Source: Manduca sexta (taxonomy: Eukaryota; Arthropoda; Insecta; Lepidoptera; Sphingidae). From it: a DNA stretch of 64,000 bases. Shown here piece by piece: positions 47,682-59,805 of the stretch (position 1 is its first letter; every line of letters begins with the position of its first letter). The DNA is taken from contig NC_051130.1 in NCBI RefSeq assembly GCF_014839805.1, forward strand, positions 9,176,001 to 9,240,000, written 5' to 3'. A model generated the notes under the pieces. The model saw only the letters and a list, made by a program, of their open reading frames with translations, ran no database searches and had not been told where the DNA came from. The position numbers and the translations under genes were made by a program.

Positions 47682-49949
47682 CGCTAAATATACATTGTAA
47701 AGTTTTTATTACGAACAAAACGTCACACTATAAGTATAAACATCCCGTGACATCCAATAGAACGGAAAGCAATTATTTTCGTTCAAACACGCCTTGTTCC
47801 ATACAAGTCAATTTATCAAATTCTCCCAAAGTAATTACCGCTGCACCTCGACGGCAACCAGTGAGTGCGCTCACTAACTCATATTTTAACTTTATTATCC
47901 ACTAGCGTCTTGCATTTTATCATGATAATATTTGAAATAAACTGGAAATGGATAGTCATCTGTAAGTGTTGAAATAGCTAAGTGTTTTAGAAGTTTATGG
48001 ATTTATGAAAAGTATTTGAAGGTTTTAGTTGAATTATTTTAGGAGAAATCAAAGACCTTATTAATGACGTTAAATGAACATTCTTTGTCATTATATTCTA
48101 GGTGATTTAGATTGTAAATTGGTCGCCTACGATACGGTCCAAAGGCTAATGTAGAGATTAAGGTCTTGTCCTATAATCTCAATTAAATTTTATTAATATC
48201 TTAGAAGTAGTTTTATTTCATAAGGAAAATTGTACTTTTGGAAAATAAAATAAATTTGATTTCTTGGCGAATGATGTGTGAAAAGAACTGTTCTTTAACA
48301 GTCTACCGATAGATAGCCTCGAACGGAGAAGATGGAAATCAAAAGTCGTCAAGAAACAGAATTTTCTTCACATGTAAACGTTACTTAAGAGTTTAAAGTT
48401 CGTAATCTCCGGCTAAATCCATTACCACAACGTTTTGGATACGCTTTTATTATTTACAAATTGTTCGCTTCAAGAATTAACTCGCTAATTACTGTTTCAG
48501 CAGAATCATAAAGCATTAATCGCCGAGGTTTATATTTACGTATCGTAACATTAATAAAGTGACTTGGCAAAGTTGAGTGGCACAAAATGCTCTGTCAAGC
48601 GGGATTTAGTCCCTTGGTTGTGACGGATTGGCTGGGCTTATACTATGACAAATTTATCATGAGCCATCTGCGATATCGCCAGCTGTTACACTCATGGATC
48701 TTCGTAATTTTGACGCTTTGGATCCGAGCGTGTAACATTAATAAAATATCAATCAAAATTGAGCTTTAAGATAAAGCAGTAAAGTGTGATTCTGGATAAG
48801 CGATGATGAAGTTGACAAACTTTATAGATTGTCAGATATTTGTTTATAAGTCCAAAAGTCTGTTGGAGGACCGTGTAACGAGCCTTCGGAGCATTAAATT
48901 GGGCAAACTGTTCGCTTTATAAGCTGTTGACGTTGTTTTATTATTTTCAAACGGTTATTTTGTTTGTCTCAATTGTCAAAAGTTTCTGGTTTCATTCAAG
49001 TAAGTATATGGTCAGAGTAATGAATAAGAATCCACGATTAGGCTATAGATGAATAATCTAATAGCAATTAGCAAATAGTGATAGCAAACAATTTACTGTG
49101 TGTAATGCTTTTTGATTTATATTTTGCTGATATCCGTAGACTTTATTTTTAAAAGTAGAGATAAAAATATAAAGAAAAATTTGTATGAAGTATAGAAATT
49201 TATATGATATTCTTATATTTTCGAATTATGTACGTGGGATAATGGCAAAAAATATTATAGGGAAAATATTTTTGCAATTATTTCATGCCGTTAATAAATA
49301 GCAATTAGATATACTCAATCATGGAGTTGAAATCTACACTAACATAAAAGGCTAAAGAGTTTATTTGAAAGCGCTACTCTTAGGAACTACCAAATCAATT
49401 TTTCACTAATGGGAACCTACATTACTCCTGCGTGCTACTTTTTATCCCGATAAAACAAAAAGCGGGAGTTTTATCCCGGAAAAACTTTTCCACGCGGGGG
49501 GAGCTGCGAGCAAAAGCTAGTAAATAGTATAGTCACCGCCACACAATATTTTAATTACTTATAGTAATTAATTACCATAAGAGGTCAATAAAACAGCGCT
49601 GATTAAATAAAAAATACCATTCACGATTAAAACATCATTAAAATAAATAAATAAAACACAAAAAATGGCTATATCGCACGTCTTCTGAATTTTGATTGTA
49701 TCCTATCCGATTATAATGAAGTCAGGCGCGGGGTCTCATCAAAAATGTATTTTGTGAAAACGTCTGATGCCTCATAATGGTTCTGTGGAAATGTGCTAAG
49801 TTTTAAGTGGATAGTAAAGTAAAGCTAGCTCTTAATGTAACTTCAAAATATCCTTAGTAAGATATTCATACCAAGATGAGTGAATTTTTGGACTACCCTA
49901 ATGTTGTTCTTGTTGCTGTATTAAAGGCGGAATAAATAATTTCGAACTA
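47682..49949. other. Intron DNA, no gene
   Basis: AT-rich, with one repeat of the GCAAAAGCTAG family at 49330-49522. No conserved reading frame. Confidence 0.5.
49330..49522 (+). repeat. Interspersed repeat, 'GCAAAAGCTAG' terminal family
   Basis: It contains 'tttttatcccgataaaac', 'gttttatcccggaaaaact' and the end GCTGCGAGCAAAAGCTAGTA. Confidence 0.6.
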
Positions 49950-50175
49950 CGTTCTGGACGGACTGCCTTAGTGGCGCAGTTGTATTACGGAACGACTGCA
50001 GTGCTGAGGTTTCAGGTCCGGCAAAGTGATACTGGGATTTTCTACTCAGTGTCAGCCAGGAGTCCGGAATTTATGCCTAATATGGCGAGGTTCGCCCCCT
50101 ATCACATTATGGGACGAAATATGTATGGCGGGAAGTAGGTTCCTACACCTTCGGGGATTGAAGGCGTCAGTGTGT
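49950..50175 (+). repeat. tRNA-derived SINE-like repeat S2
   Basis: The head TTAGTGGCGCAGTTGTATTA resembles an A box and GAGGTTTCAGGTCCGGC a degenerate B box. The body has 'gagtccggaatttatgccta' and 'ccctatcacattatgggacgaa'. A related copy on the other strand is at 52095-52315. Confidence 0.65.
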
Positions 50176-52094
50176 GTAGGTACTAGAAGATATAACCATT
50201 CATATTGTGTTCAAATAAGTATTATAATATTTGGATCTATTTTGCCTTGGTCTTTTGATGATGTGGTTTGTTGACAAAGAAGTTCTAAATTTATTTCTAG
50301 GGCAGGTGACCTAGTGATGACCTCACTATTATCATGTCATCATATTAAGCAGGGAAAAAAACGCTGCGTATTGTCAAGATGAAGCTCAGCTTACTGCATC
50401 TTGATTGAAATAAAAAAATGGATATCGGTCGTATAATAAATTACAGCTAATACCTTTGAATTCCATTGAAAATCACATTTGTCATTAGCGATAGTGTTCT
50501 AATTACTTTTAATATAATAGCCATTGGGACAGCCTCCACGCTGCGGGCGTTGAGCCAACTCTGATATAAGGATCCACACATATTTGTTACAAGTCTAACC
50601 GCCTTAGAATTGTAATTAATTAGCATTCTTGGTATTTGAACCCCATAGGACCTGTTTCCCGTATTCTTGATACTTACAACCCACCACTCAAAAATTTCAC
50701 AGTACTCCTGGCACTTATAACCTATCATTCAACATAATCTCAGTATGAAGTCACGACCCCTAAGCGTGATTGGTGGGTGTTTATTATTTACTAGCTTTTG
50801 AAAGCTGTTTTACTCTCGTGTAAGTATTTCTGGAAAACAAGTAAGCAAAATTAAAGTCGGAAACTGGAATGGACTGGAATCGAAAATCGGAAACGGAATA
50901 TTTTTTTAATCATCGCACAGAGCCTGTGTTGCTGAGAATTTATGTATTGCTGTATTGTTGAGTACTGATATTCTTGAATGCGGTCTGTAAATCGTTATAA
51001 TGATAATTAATTCTAAATAAATTCTACATAAAAGGAAGCCGGCAGGAATCGAGTTATATGGACCCTTTACTACTGTTATACCAGTATGGTTTTTCTCGGT
51101 CTAGCGTCTTCGCGGCGCTTTACTGATTTTTTTTTTTATTCTGATTAGTAGTTTTGGTGATATAAATGCTTCGTATTTATAATAGTATTCTTTAGCTTGC
51201 ATCATAATTAATCGTTCATACGCTAATATTGTTACAGTAAGACGGGGACAGATGATATAGTGGTCTAATTGTAATGAAATTTATTAGCGAACGTCTAGCC
51301 AAACCCAACTTACCCAACTAATCTTGTTTGATTCTAACTTAATCTCAGTTAATTTAGATTCAACTTAGCTTTTACAACGTTACACGAGGAAGCTGTAACT
51401 TTAGTATTAATTCACTTAGACGAAGAAGATGCGAAAATGTATTAATTATTATAATTATTAATCTACCTAAATTACAAATGCTGGTAAAGAAGCAGATGAT
51501 CCAGCCAATATTAAGAGACCTAAAGAAAAGAAGATACAATTCAGATAAAATAATAAAAAAATACAGCATTATTTTTGGTTGGTGAACGTAGCTTCAAACT
51601 CAGAACCGGAAATGGAGAACGTATATTTTAAATATATTCAAATATGGAACTTTATTTCTTGCATAACTTTAAACATCGGCCGTGCATTTAGGCAATCTGA
51701 GCGCTTCGAGAGCGGTATCCAGTGTCGTCTAATTCAATCACGAGTCCACTATACCCCAACCACTAGTATAACTAATTCAATTATGTCGCTCCTGCCGGTA
51801 GACTGAAATATCAAATAGAGGCTTTTATATCGCTCTGGTATTATTCGCTCTTTGCTGTGGTAATTAAGTCTATTTTTATTATGTTCGTGCTATAATTTCT
51901 TGCGCTTTGAGAAAGTATTGTTTTGTGCATGTCTGTCTTTCTCATTTGGTAGTCAACGTGTACCTGTACTAAGGAAACACCGTTAGATCATGAAAAACCA
52001 GCATAAAATCTGAGAGCGGTATCGTTTGTTATTGCGTTTCGAAATCAATGAGTTTGTATAACATGTTCACATACACCACGTTTTGTCCACGAAG
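50176..52094. other. Intron DNA with one repeat G copy
   Basis: No gene seen. Repeat G lies at about 50930-51090 (+), with AAAAGGAAGCCGGCAGGAAT near its end. Confidence 0.45.
50930..51090 (+). repeat. Interspersed repeat G
   Basis: It contains 'gaatgcggtctgtaaatcgttataatgataattaa' and AGGAAGCCGGCAGGAATCGA followed by 'gttatatggaccctttactactg'. Confidence 0.55.
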
Positions 52095-52315
52095 GGGTAA
52101 GCAGAAATGGAACGAAAGCAGAATTTTCGCTAAGTGTGTTCCGTCTCATGATGTAATAGTGGGCGAGCCTATCGCTATATCAGGCACAAATACCAGTCTT
52201 CGGCAGAGAGTAAAAACCCCAAATATCAGTACCCAACCCGGGATTCGAACCCGGGCTTTCAGAGCAGTGGTCGTACTGCGCTTGTAATATAACTACGCCA
52301 CCGCCACCGAAGCAG
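52095..52315 (-). repeat. tRNA-derived SINE-like repeat S2, with clear B box
   Basis: On the reverse strand the head reads GGCGGTGGCGTAGTTATATT, then CCCGGGTTCGAATCCCGGG, a textbook RNA polymerase III B box. The body includes 'tttgtgcctgatatagcgatagg' and 'tcatgagacgg'. The head no longer folds as a full tRNA, so I do not call a tRNA gene. Confidence 0.75.
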
Positions 52316-52739
52316 CATAACATGTTCAGTGAGTATTAAGTAAGGTTTTAAAAAGAAAGTCCTTTTCACAATACATGTTCATTCTCTTAAAGTGTGCAGT
52401 GCACTCACATTTGCTTTGTGACTGTCCATGCCCGTAATTGTGATGACTTACTGAGTGATCTAGCTATCTTTCTATAGAATGTAGCTTCTATCTTCCTCAC
52501 AATGTTCTTACATGCGTGTAACAACAATCCTAGACAAACATCAAAGTTCGCTAGTGTTCTCTCTATAAATACGTCAGATGTTTGAATGTTAAGCAAATAG
52601 TCATGCAATGTAATCATTAAACTACTGTTTCGACCCACAGTGGTGAATTGATTTCCTACATAGGTATTTAATTAGAGGTTAGTAAAGTTTTGATTCGAAA
52701 TCGGAGAAATAATGGACATTTTAATTATTTTTCATATGT

Positions 52740-52975
52740 GCACGGCAAAATTACCTGCACCTGATGGTAAGTGGAGTGGGGTCCAATAAAATGTCGACTG
52801 ACGAGAGATGATTACCCCTCGGCACTCGACACAATTATGCCGGCCTGTTGGAATCGGATATACACAGTCTAATCCCGGAACGAACACTTACGTGGGCAAC
52901 TATGGCGGGTTTTAACATCTTGTGTACGGTGGTCGCTATCCGAGCGAATATAAAATGTATCCTACCACCAGCATT
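52740..52975 (+). repeat. Interspersed repeat C, fullest copy
   Basis: It runs from CACCTGATGGTAAGTGGAGT through GACTGACGAGAGATGATTAC and 'ttatgccggcctgttggaatcgga' to 'ggtggtcgctatccgagcga'. Confidence 0.6.
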
Positions 52976-53287
52976 CAATTTTTTTTCAGTGAACCAAGAT
53001 AGGTATAGATGTTATAATACATAATATTCATTGATGGAATTCATTGGAATGCTACTAATTTTCTCATATGTGAAATATTGTCAAGATGGATACAACCAAG
53101 TCGTGGTATGCAAGTCCATACAACGAATTCTGGGACTTTAATTGTAGTGGATATTGGGGATATCGGGAAAGAGGTAGGTAGGCTGTTAATACTGAATATT
53201 TTTTTGGTTTGGACGAATTACCCATAATTGGAATTGAATTAGGTTTATCCATCTATTTATAAAGCATATTTGTTAATCACATTCCTC

Positions 53288-53345
53288 TAAGTATTAATTA
53301 CTTAGTGATACTAAGTAATTAATACTTAGTATCACTAAGTAATTA
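53288..53345. repeat. Compound perfect palindrome (cruciform-prone)
   Basis: TAAGTATTAATTACTTAGT (53288-53306), the spacer GAT and the exact complement (53310-53328) form a 19-bp hairpin. It is followed by a further unit of the same words (GTATCACTAAGTAATTA). Confidence 0.85.
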
Positions 53346-53796
53346 TATTAGTACACCCAAGTGACTGCAGATGTTTCTAATCTATGTTATTGGAACAACA
53401 AAATCTGTTAACCGGTGTTGATTGCTACATGCTACGTCATGATTAGAACGTAATTGGTACATGAAGCTATTACGTTCACAGCCACAACGTACCCAACATA
53501 TTGCTGTTTTACTAATAAACCTTATAGTTATAGTAATGCTTACACACTTGATTATAATTGTCGGTATAATGGTTTTGCTTTCTTGTACTAGCGGTTGAAA
53601 TTAGAATCTAAATTGAATGGAAACTGAATAAGAATCTCATATCGAACATTAAGTTTTTTAGGAAAGAAAAAAAGAAAATATTTATTTGTAACACGCAAGA
53701 TTAAAAAATAATAATAATATAAATAAGTGTTTTCTTTACACTTATATCAATTTGCAAAAACAAAAATTTTTCAAAAAAAAAATTCACAAAAACGAA

Positions 53797-53823
53797 CCCA
53801 ACTTGGCATTATGCCAAGTTGGG
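53797..53823. repeat. Perfect 13-bp-arm palindrome with 1-nt centre
   Basis: CCCAACTTGGCAT, a single T, and ATGCCAAGTTGGG. Such a structure on RNA would be a tight hairpin. No gene is attached. It may be the end of an unrecognised repeat. Confidence 0.8.
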
Positions 53824-54393
53824 CCAGCTCTGATCTTCCGCTGGGTTTTATGTGATAGGCGCCAAAAGAATAAAATCATCATCAATCAATCATCAGTTTG
53901 CTAATATGATTTGTCAAGTACTGAGTCCTAAGGGTGGTTTGACTTCAAGCATAAGGTCGTTTGTAAAAAAAACTCATAACATGCTTGGAAAAGTGTTGTG
54001 CTCCAACAGTTGGAACACAATTTTTTTATTGGTTGTTAGATCCCGTTTAGATGACACGTATTAGACGCGCGTTTACAACTACATTTATTTTGATCGGGGT
54101 GTATTAACGCGTATACATAACATACGTGTAGTGGTTAACGCGCGTCCAATGGTTGTCGTCTGAACTGGGCCTTAATTTTTTTTTATTTACGTTGATTGAA
54201 GAAAAGTTATAATAAATGTATTATATTATAATCTGTTACATGTTAGATCTAGATACGTATTTCCTTTAGGATATAATGTTATCCAGACCCTTCAACAGCA
54301 AAATATATAAGAAACTAAAATAAATTTGAAGTTGTTAAGGCGAATGTATCACAAATAAAAAATCAACATTTATTTCTATTTCCTTGTTCCCAG

Positions 54394-54614
54394 GTACATA
54401 TTTCTCGCGATCTACACGGCGGAGATGATAATAAAATGCATAGCTAAGGGTTTCATACTGAACAAATACACCTACTTGCGGAACCCTTGGAACTGGCTTG
54501 ACTTCGTTGTGATCACGTCAGGGTACGCCACGATCGGCATGGAGGTCGGCAATCTCGCCGGCCTGAGAACATTCAGGGTCCTGAGGGCGTTGAAAACTGT
54601 TTCTATTATGCCTG
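54394..54614 (+). CDS. NaCP60E: NaCP60E channel exon: domain I S2, S3 and S4 voltage sensor
   Basis: This 221-nt exon follows TTGTTCCCAG and ends before GTGAGT. Its first base completes the split Glu codon. It encodes S2 ([20 protein letters not shown], with the acidic residue that pairs with S4 charges), S3 ([19 protein letters not shown], with the conserved Asp) and S4 ([18 protein letters not shown]). S4 carries R, R, R and K at every third position, the hallmark of a functional voltage sensor. The Gly codon after MP is split (G/GT) and completed at 57353. No insertion or stop interrupts the exon. Confidence 0.92.
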
Positions 54615-57352
54615 GTGAGTTGATATTTTTACCTAGTTGATATGTTATTAAATTATATTAAATGTTCGTGGCATTAAGTCCGCCTAAATACCATGTTTAC
54701 GAAGTGTAAATAAAAAATAATATTTAGCAGTAAGCATTATCACGTAATAGCTTTTGCTCACGGCTCCGCCCGCGCGATCAGGTTTTCGCAGAATAAAAAT
54801 CTCCCTTTTTATTTTGAGATAAAAAGGTAGCGTATAGTATTCAGAAGTAATGTAGCTTCCTATTAATAAAATTAAAGCAGCATTCGAAAAAAAAACATTT
54901 AAAAAGTATTTTTTTTTTCTATTTGTCCTTTAAGTATAATATTATAAGTATTATTTTGACCTAAACGTGGGCGCTTCGGTGGACGGCTAAAGAAGTATTT
55001 TTAAAACCCGCGGTTCGGTCTATCTGTGTACCTAAATATTTCTGAATCTGTATGACTGTATGTGGCATTATAGCTCGCAACATACACACACACAGATATA
55101 CACTTCAAACTTATGACACCCCTATTTTTCCGTCAGGGATTAAAAATATATCACCTTTATTCCTGAAAGTTCTTTAATACGAGCGGAGCCACGAACAAAA
55201 ACAAGTTAAATAAAGGTGTTGCAATATCTTGACACTAATAATCAACATGATATAACGAAGCATTCATTAGTGTTGCCAACCGTAGCTTTTTAACGACACG
55301 CTACTACGGAGATACTGTGTTGCAAGATAGGCGGTTCATTAGTCCGTAAAACTGGTAAATTTTTAACATATTCCAGTTTACTATGCTCCACGTTTTCTAT
55401 TACGCGTTTTCATATTTTTAAATACGAAATTACAATTCAGACTTTATTCAGTCAAGTTAAACTACAGTTTAAATGGGGCAGAAATATTTTTGCATTTTAC
55501 AATGCCATCTTGCTTCGAGAATATCAAATGTATCTATTACTCTGTTATTTTTCCTTGCAACGTAGAATTGTCTGAAACGAGTTATTACATAGAATCTTGG
55601 CGGAAAAATATTTCAAGTGAAATTTTATTATTTGACGAACTCAGAGAAGGAATTTCATTTTCAAATGCAGTATATTCACATTGAATTACTTTTTACTTCG
55701 AACGACGCTGACAATGCATTGCCATTAAGGCAAAATAATATTTGTACTCGATAAATTTAATTTGAAGCCAGGTAAAGCAGTAAAGGTTGTTTAAAATTCA
55801 AATGTCTGAATTGTACAAATAGAACTATGTTTCACAATAATTCGAAGCAACTAAAAAGTTAAGACGCAGCGCCACACAGATGACATTTGCTCAGAAAAAC
55901 AAGGCTTAAAATTGAATTTACTTCGAGATAAAGATATAATTCTTTGTAAAACATTAGTAGGCAAGAAGATATTAAACAAAATTTGTGAATTGAAATAATG
56001 AATGTAAGAAAATAATAAATAATCATGAGTTATATTTTTCTGTCGTCTTGGTCAAATCGGGTACCTACGTCACATAAAAACGTCAAGATGAAATCGTTAA
56101 CCGCAAACGAAATTCAGAAGGCGTCCCAGAATTCCGGAGTACAATCTGCCCTTCCAAACGACCGGTCCCACATTGTAATGTGGCCTTAATTGCGTTTAAA
56201 TTACGGACGGTTTTAGCTTGTCACTCTATGAAAAGGTATTTACTTGTTAATTACTGAATCCTTTTTATGCTGTGGCATTTAATGTGCGTAATTTGCTTTC
56301 GAAATTATCTTCTAAGACTTTAAATCAATGTTTCAACACAGAAGTACGCAAATTAATTTTAGAAGTTTTATTAATTAAGATAATTATTTCTATGACATTT
56401 TACATAATAGAATTTCGTAGCCAACTTCTTTATGGAAACCTCTCGATTTCATGTAGGTCATTTTAAATCTGTTGTATAGGCACATAATATTATCACAAGG
56501 AATCCTAGACAGTTTAATTACTGGGCACTGTGTCACTTAGGAACCAATTTTGCAGGCTGCTGAACATAGTGCATAGGCAGTACTCTGAAATGTATAGTTC
56601 TTGATAATTCATTGCTGTTCATAGTTAAGCGTTACCCAGTATTTACTTCTTTGATCCACGCGAAAATGTGTCTGTTGGTCTCGCTATTATTCGCGTCGTA
56701 ACAAAGTAACGGAGCGGTACGATATTAACATAAAGAAAGTCCATAGGCCGGAGAAAAAGATGCCATATTTTACCCCAGTTAGATGCACGATTCCCGGCGA
56801 ATATTCATTCTGCGATTACGTTCACACGGGCAAAGCCGTGAGTAAATCTAGTAAATAATAAAGGTGAGTGAGTATGAACTCTGCATCTGCAAATTTCCAA
56901 TATTTGCAGACACATTGAACCCATTTCCTTTGAGCTCAAATCGAAGAAAGCTTGCGATAGAATTCAAATATGTTCATTCAAAAGATATTTGCATTCTGAA
57001 ACGTCGTCCGTCAGTAAGATTGATCATGTTTGAAAAGCAAACTGTTAATCAAAGCAAAAAATGTACGAATCATTTCATCAGAAAAGTCAAACTTCAAGTC
57101 CATTTGGCGTTTTTTGCCGGGAATTAAAGGGAAATTATTTATTTGTTCACTTTGCTCATAAAAACAAAATCAAACGCCTGTTTTCGAAATTCAAAAACTT
57201 TAATTTTTTTTTTTTTTATTTTAAAGTTCTCTCTTTTAGTAAAGAGATTGGTTATTGCGCTTTCAACCTTCATGAAATTCATCTTTTTAGCGCAGTAAGG
57301 AGTTTGGTTATTGCATCAGCCTTAATGTAAGTAATACAATCTCTTGTTCCAG
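54615..57352. other. Intron of 2,738 bp
   Basis: It is AT-rich and contains fragments of the GC-rich-ended repeats: about 54745-54870 (- strand, TAGCTTTTGCTCACGGCTCC), 54990-55205 (+) and about 56680-56850 (+, 'cacgggcaaagccgtgagtaaatctagt'). No alternative exon is recognisable. Acceptor CTTGTTCCAG at 57343-57352. Confidence 0.6.
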
Positions 57353-57545
57353 GTTTGAAAACCATTATAAACGCGTTGCTCCATTCCTTCAAGCAGCTGG
57401 CTGAGGTCATGACCCTAACTATCTTCTGTCTGATGGTGTTCGCGTTGTTTGCGCTGCAAGTTTACATGGGAGAGTTGAGGAATAAGTGTGTGAAGAACCT
57501 GGTTATACCGACAGGGGAAAATTTTACGGATGAAGTTTGGGCGGC
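57353..57545 (+). CDS. NaCP60E: NaCP60E channel exon: domain I S4-S5 linker, S5 and turret
   Basis: This 193-nt exon completes the split Gly and reads [20 protein letters not shown] (S4-S5 linker), then S5 ([19 protein letters not shown]), then the start of the extracellular turret with Cys in LRNKCVKN and an N-glycosylation sequon, NFT. It ends in a split Ala codon (GC/A) before GTAAGT. The linker and S5 are among the most conserved parts of insect sodium-channel relatives. Confidence 0.92.
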
Positions 57546-57904
57546 GTAAGTATTTTGTATGGAAATAAAAATCGTGAGCACCATTTTACCTTGCCTTGTC
57601 TTTACTGTAAGAGGGGTTAATGCAACACTTTTTGGGACATCTTACAGAGTGGGCTTGGCTTAGTTTGTACGATCTATCGTCTGCGATCAACGGGGGATCC
57701 GATCAGGCCAAATTATGTTGAAAAATTTTGCTTTTTAACAAAACCCTTAACAAACAGTTAGAACAGTATGCGAAACCTCACTTCCAAAATGTAGACAAAT
57801 CTTGTAAATAATGCCATTTGTACATATATTATTTATTTATTTTCTTTTTTAACAGGCCTTCGCGAGAAATTGTGTTAAAAATAAACAAAAAAAATTTCTT
57901 CCAG
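57546..57904. other. Intron of 359 bp
   Basis: The shortest intron in the window. Donor GTAAGT at 57546; polypyrimidine-poor but T-rich acceptor TTTCTTCCAG ending at 57904. No repeat recognised. Confidence 0.75.
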
Positions 57905-58124
57905 ATGGATAAAAGACTCGTCAAACTGGATGCTAGATGAGGAAGAAGTGCCTATACTCTGTGGTAATCTCACGGGAGCGAGACACTGTCCGCCGCAGTT
58001 CACGTGCCTTTGCGTCGGCCCCAACCCCAATCACGGGTACACCAACTTCGACAACTTTCTGTGGTCCATGCTCACCACGTTTCAACTTATCACGCTGGAT
58101 TATTGGGAGAACGTGTATAATATG
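57905..58124 (+). CDS. NaCP60E: NaCP60E channel exon: domain I turret and pore loop
   Basis: This 220-nt exon completes the Ala codon and continues WIKDSSNWML, an acidic DEEE stretch, CGNLTGARHC (a second sequon, NLT), a Cys-rich FTCLCVGPNPNHGYTNFDNF, then the pore helices and selectivity region LWSMLTTFQLITLDYWENVY. The Asp in LDYWEN is at the place of the domain I selectivity residue of sodium-channel relatives (D of the DEKA or DEEA ring). It ends after Met in phase 0 before GTAAGT. The other three selectivity positions, which would separate DSC1-type (DEEA) from para (DEKA), lie outside the window. Confidence 0.92.
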
Positions 58125-58132
58125 GTAAGTTG

Positions 58133-58320
58133 ACACACAGATGCATCCATTTCCCGCCATGTATATTCCATCCCATGATGTGATAGGGGGCGAGTCTGTC
58201 GCTATATCGTGTACAAATGACAAGCTAGAGTAGAAAAATCTAATATTACTTTGATTGACCTGGGGATCGAATCCGAAACAGTAGTCGTGCCAATATACCT
58301 ACGCCAACGAGCTAGTAAGT
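58133..58320 (-). repeat. tRNA-derived SINE-like repeat S2 next to a splice donor
   Basis: It contains 'ttcccgccatgtatattccatcccatgatgtgatagggggcg' and, at the head side, GGGGATCGAATCCGAAACAG (diverged B box) and 'cctacgccaacgagc'. It begins almost directly after the GTAAGT donor of the pore exon. Confidence 0.65.
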
Positions 58321-59609
58321 TCTTTAAGTTTATTACGGCATTTAATTATAATTTTAATATATCGTATAAAAATATTAACAGTAATCACTCATAGATAATC
58401 CACAACATAAACCTAGAAGCATAAAATATTTGAAACAAAGTTTTATATAAAACAGAGAGCACAAAAAAGGTTTTTTTTATCGTCTACGTGGGTGGGTCGC
58501 GATATATTTAGCGTCCATACTTCTTATATTATATTTATTTTGCAACCAATACACATTATTACCGTATTGCTAGCAATATAAAGATTAGATAAAAGTAAGA
58601 GGCATAACATCGACTGACATTCTAGTTGTAAATCTATTTAAAACTTATATTAACACTCAGAACAATGACAAGCACATAATACCATAGACTATCAATAAAT
58701 TATTTTACAATTACGCAAAACCCATAAAATAAACAGCCAATACAAATCAACATCTATTTAATTTAAAGTGCGTGTTTAGGAATAAGTTAAACGTTGGCGA
58801 GGCTGATGATTCTGACAGAATTTTATTAGAAGGGTCCTAGTGAAATGAACTTTCAGTTGGTGTATACGTGATGTGAGAGACGTTTACCGCTTTCCCTTTA
58901 ATTAATTCTCGCAAGGGGCCTTCCCTACAGTTCTTATATAATTGTGGAATGCTAAATTTCCATTTAAATAAGGGATAATATTATAATACACGGTTATATG
59001 TTAAAAAATATGTAAAAAAGTTAAACCATTTAGGAAAATTCAAATTTCTTTTCGAAGTAAAATCCGGACCAGATATTTCTGTAGCTAAGTACTTCATCTA
59101 GTTAAAAATTTACCCCAGTCAAAAATATCTATATATTTATATATTATAATATTGTTTTTAAGAACCAGCAAACAGTCCTTACCTACAAACTAATATTATA
59201 TCTACTGATTTTATTTAATTTCCTTTGTAACTTAAACTTTCTCTTAATTCTCAAAGGGCGGTATATTCTTAATTAAAAAGTTTTGATATACGCAAAAACA
59301 ACGCGATTTTATTAAAAACACAGGTGTAATTTGTAAATTGATATTTTTATACTTCGCTCCCAACATTTTGCACAAAATAAGATTCATTCTTATTTTACAC
59401 ACTCAATCAATCAATCTTTTTATAAATCCGCGTCTATTCAGAGCCTTTGAGGTTGTCAGCAGTTGCCCTTTCATTCTATATTTGTAAAACATTCTTTGAC
59501 CTTATTGACGTGGAATATCGTCACATGTTACATGCAAAATTAAAATGAGGCACAAAGAAGATGTAATTACATTAGGTAGATACGACTTTATTTAACAGCA
59601 TAATAATCT

Positions 59610-59805
59610 ATACATTCCCCTTTTTTGTCTGTCTGTTTGTTATCGAATTCCTCAAAATCTACTAAACGGATTTATGTGAAATTTGGTATGTAGATAATTT
59701 AAGACCCTGGGAAGGTTATAGGCTACTGTATATCCCGGGAAAATATAAAGCGAGACTTTTATCCCGGAAAACTTTACGCGAGCCAAGCCGCGGGCAAAAC
59801 CTAGT
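59610..59805 (+). repeat. Interspersed repeat, 'GGCAAAACCTAGT' end
   Basis: It contains 'cctcaaaatctactaaacggatttatgtgaaatttggtatg', 'gaccctgggaaggttataggctac', 'cttttatcccggaaaac' and the GC-rich end GCCGCGGGCAAAACCTAGTA. Confidence 0.65.

Larger units (their letters stand above)
52976..54393. other. End of the 27.8-kb intron
   Basis: No gene seen. It contains two strong palindromes (53288-53345 and 53797-53823). The acceptor tract TCCTTGTTCCCAG ends at 54393. Confidence 0.55.

Noticed and set aside
52230..52312. Possible tRNA gene on the - strand
   Set aside because: The B box is perfect but acceptor and D stems do not pair, and the sequence continues into a repeat body found elsewhere in the window, so it is a SINE head.
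57930..58223. - strand 96-codon ORF opposite the pore exon
   Set aside because: It is a shadow of the channel exon and the adjacent SINE-like repeat.
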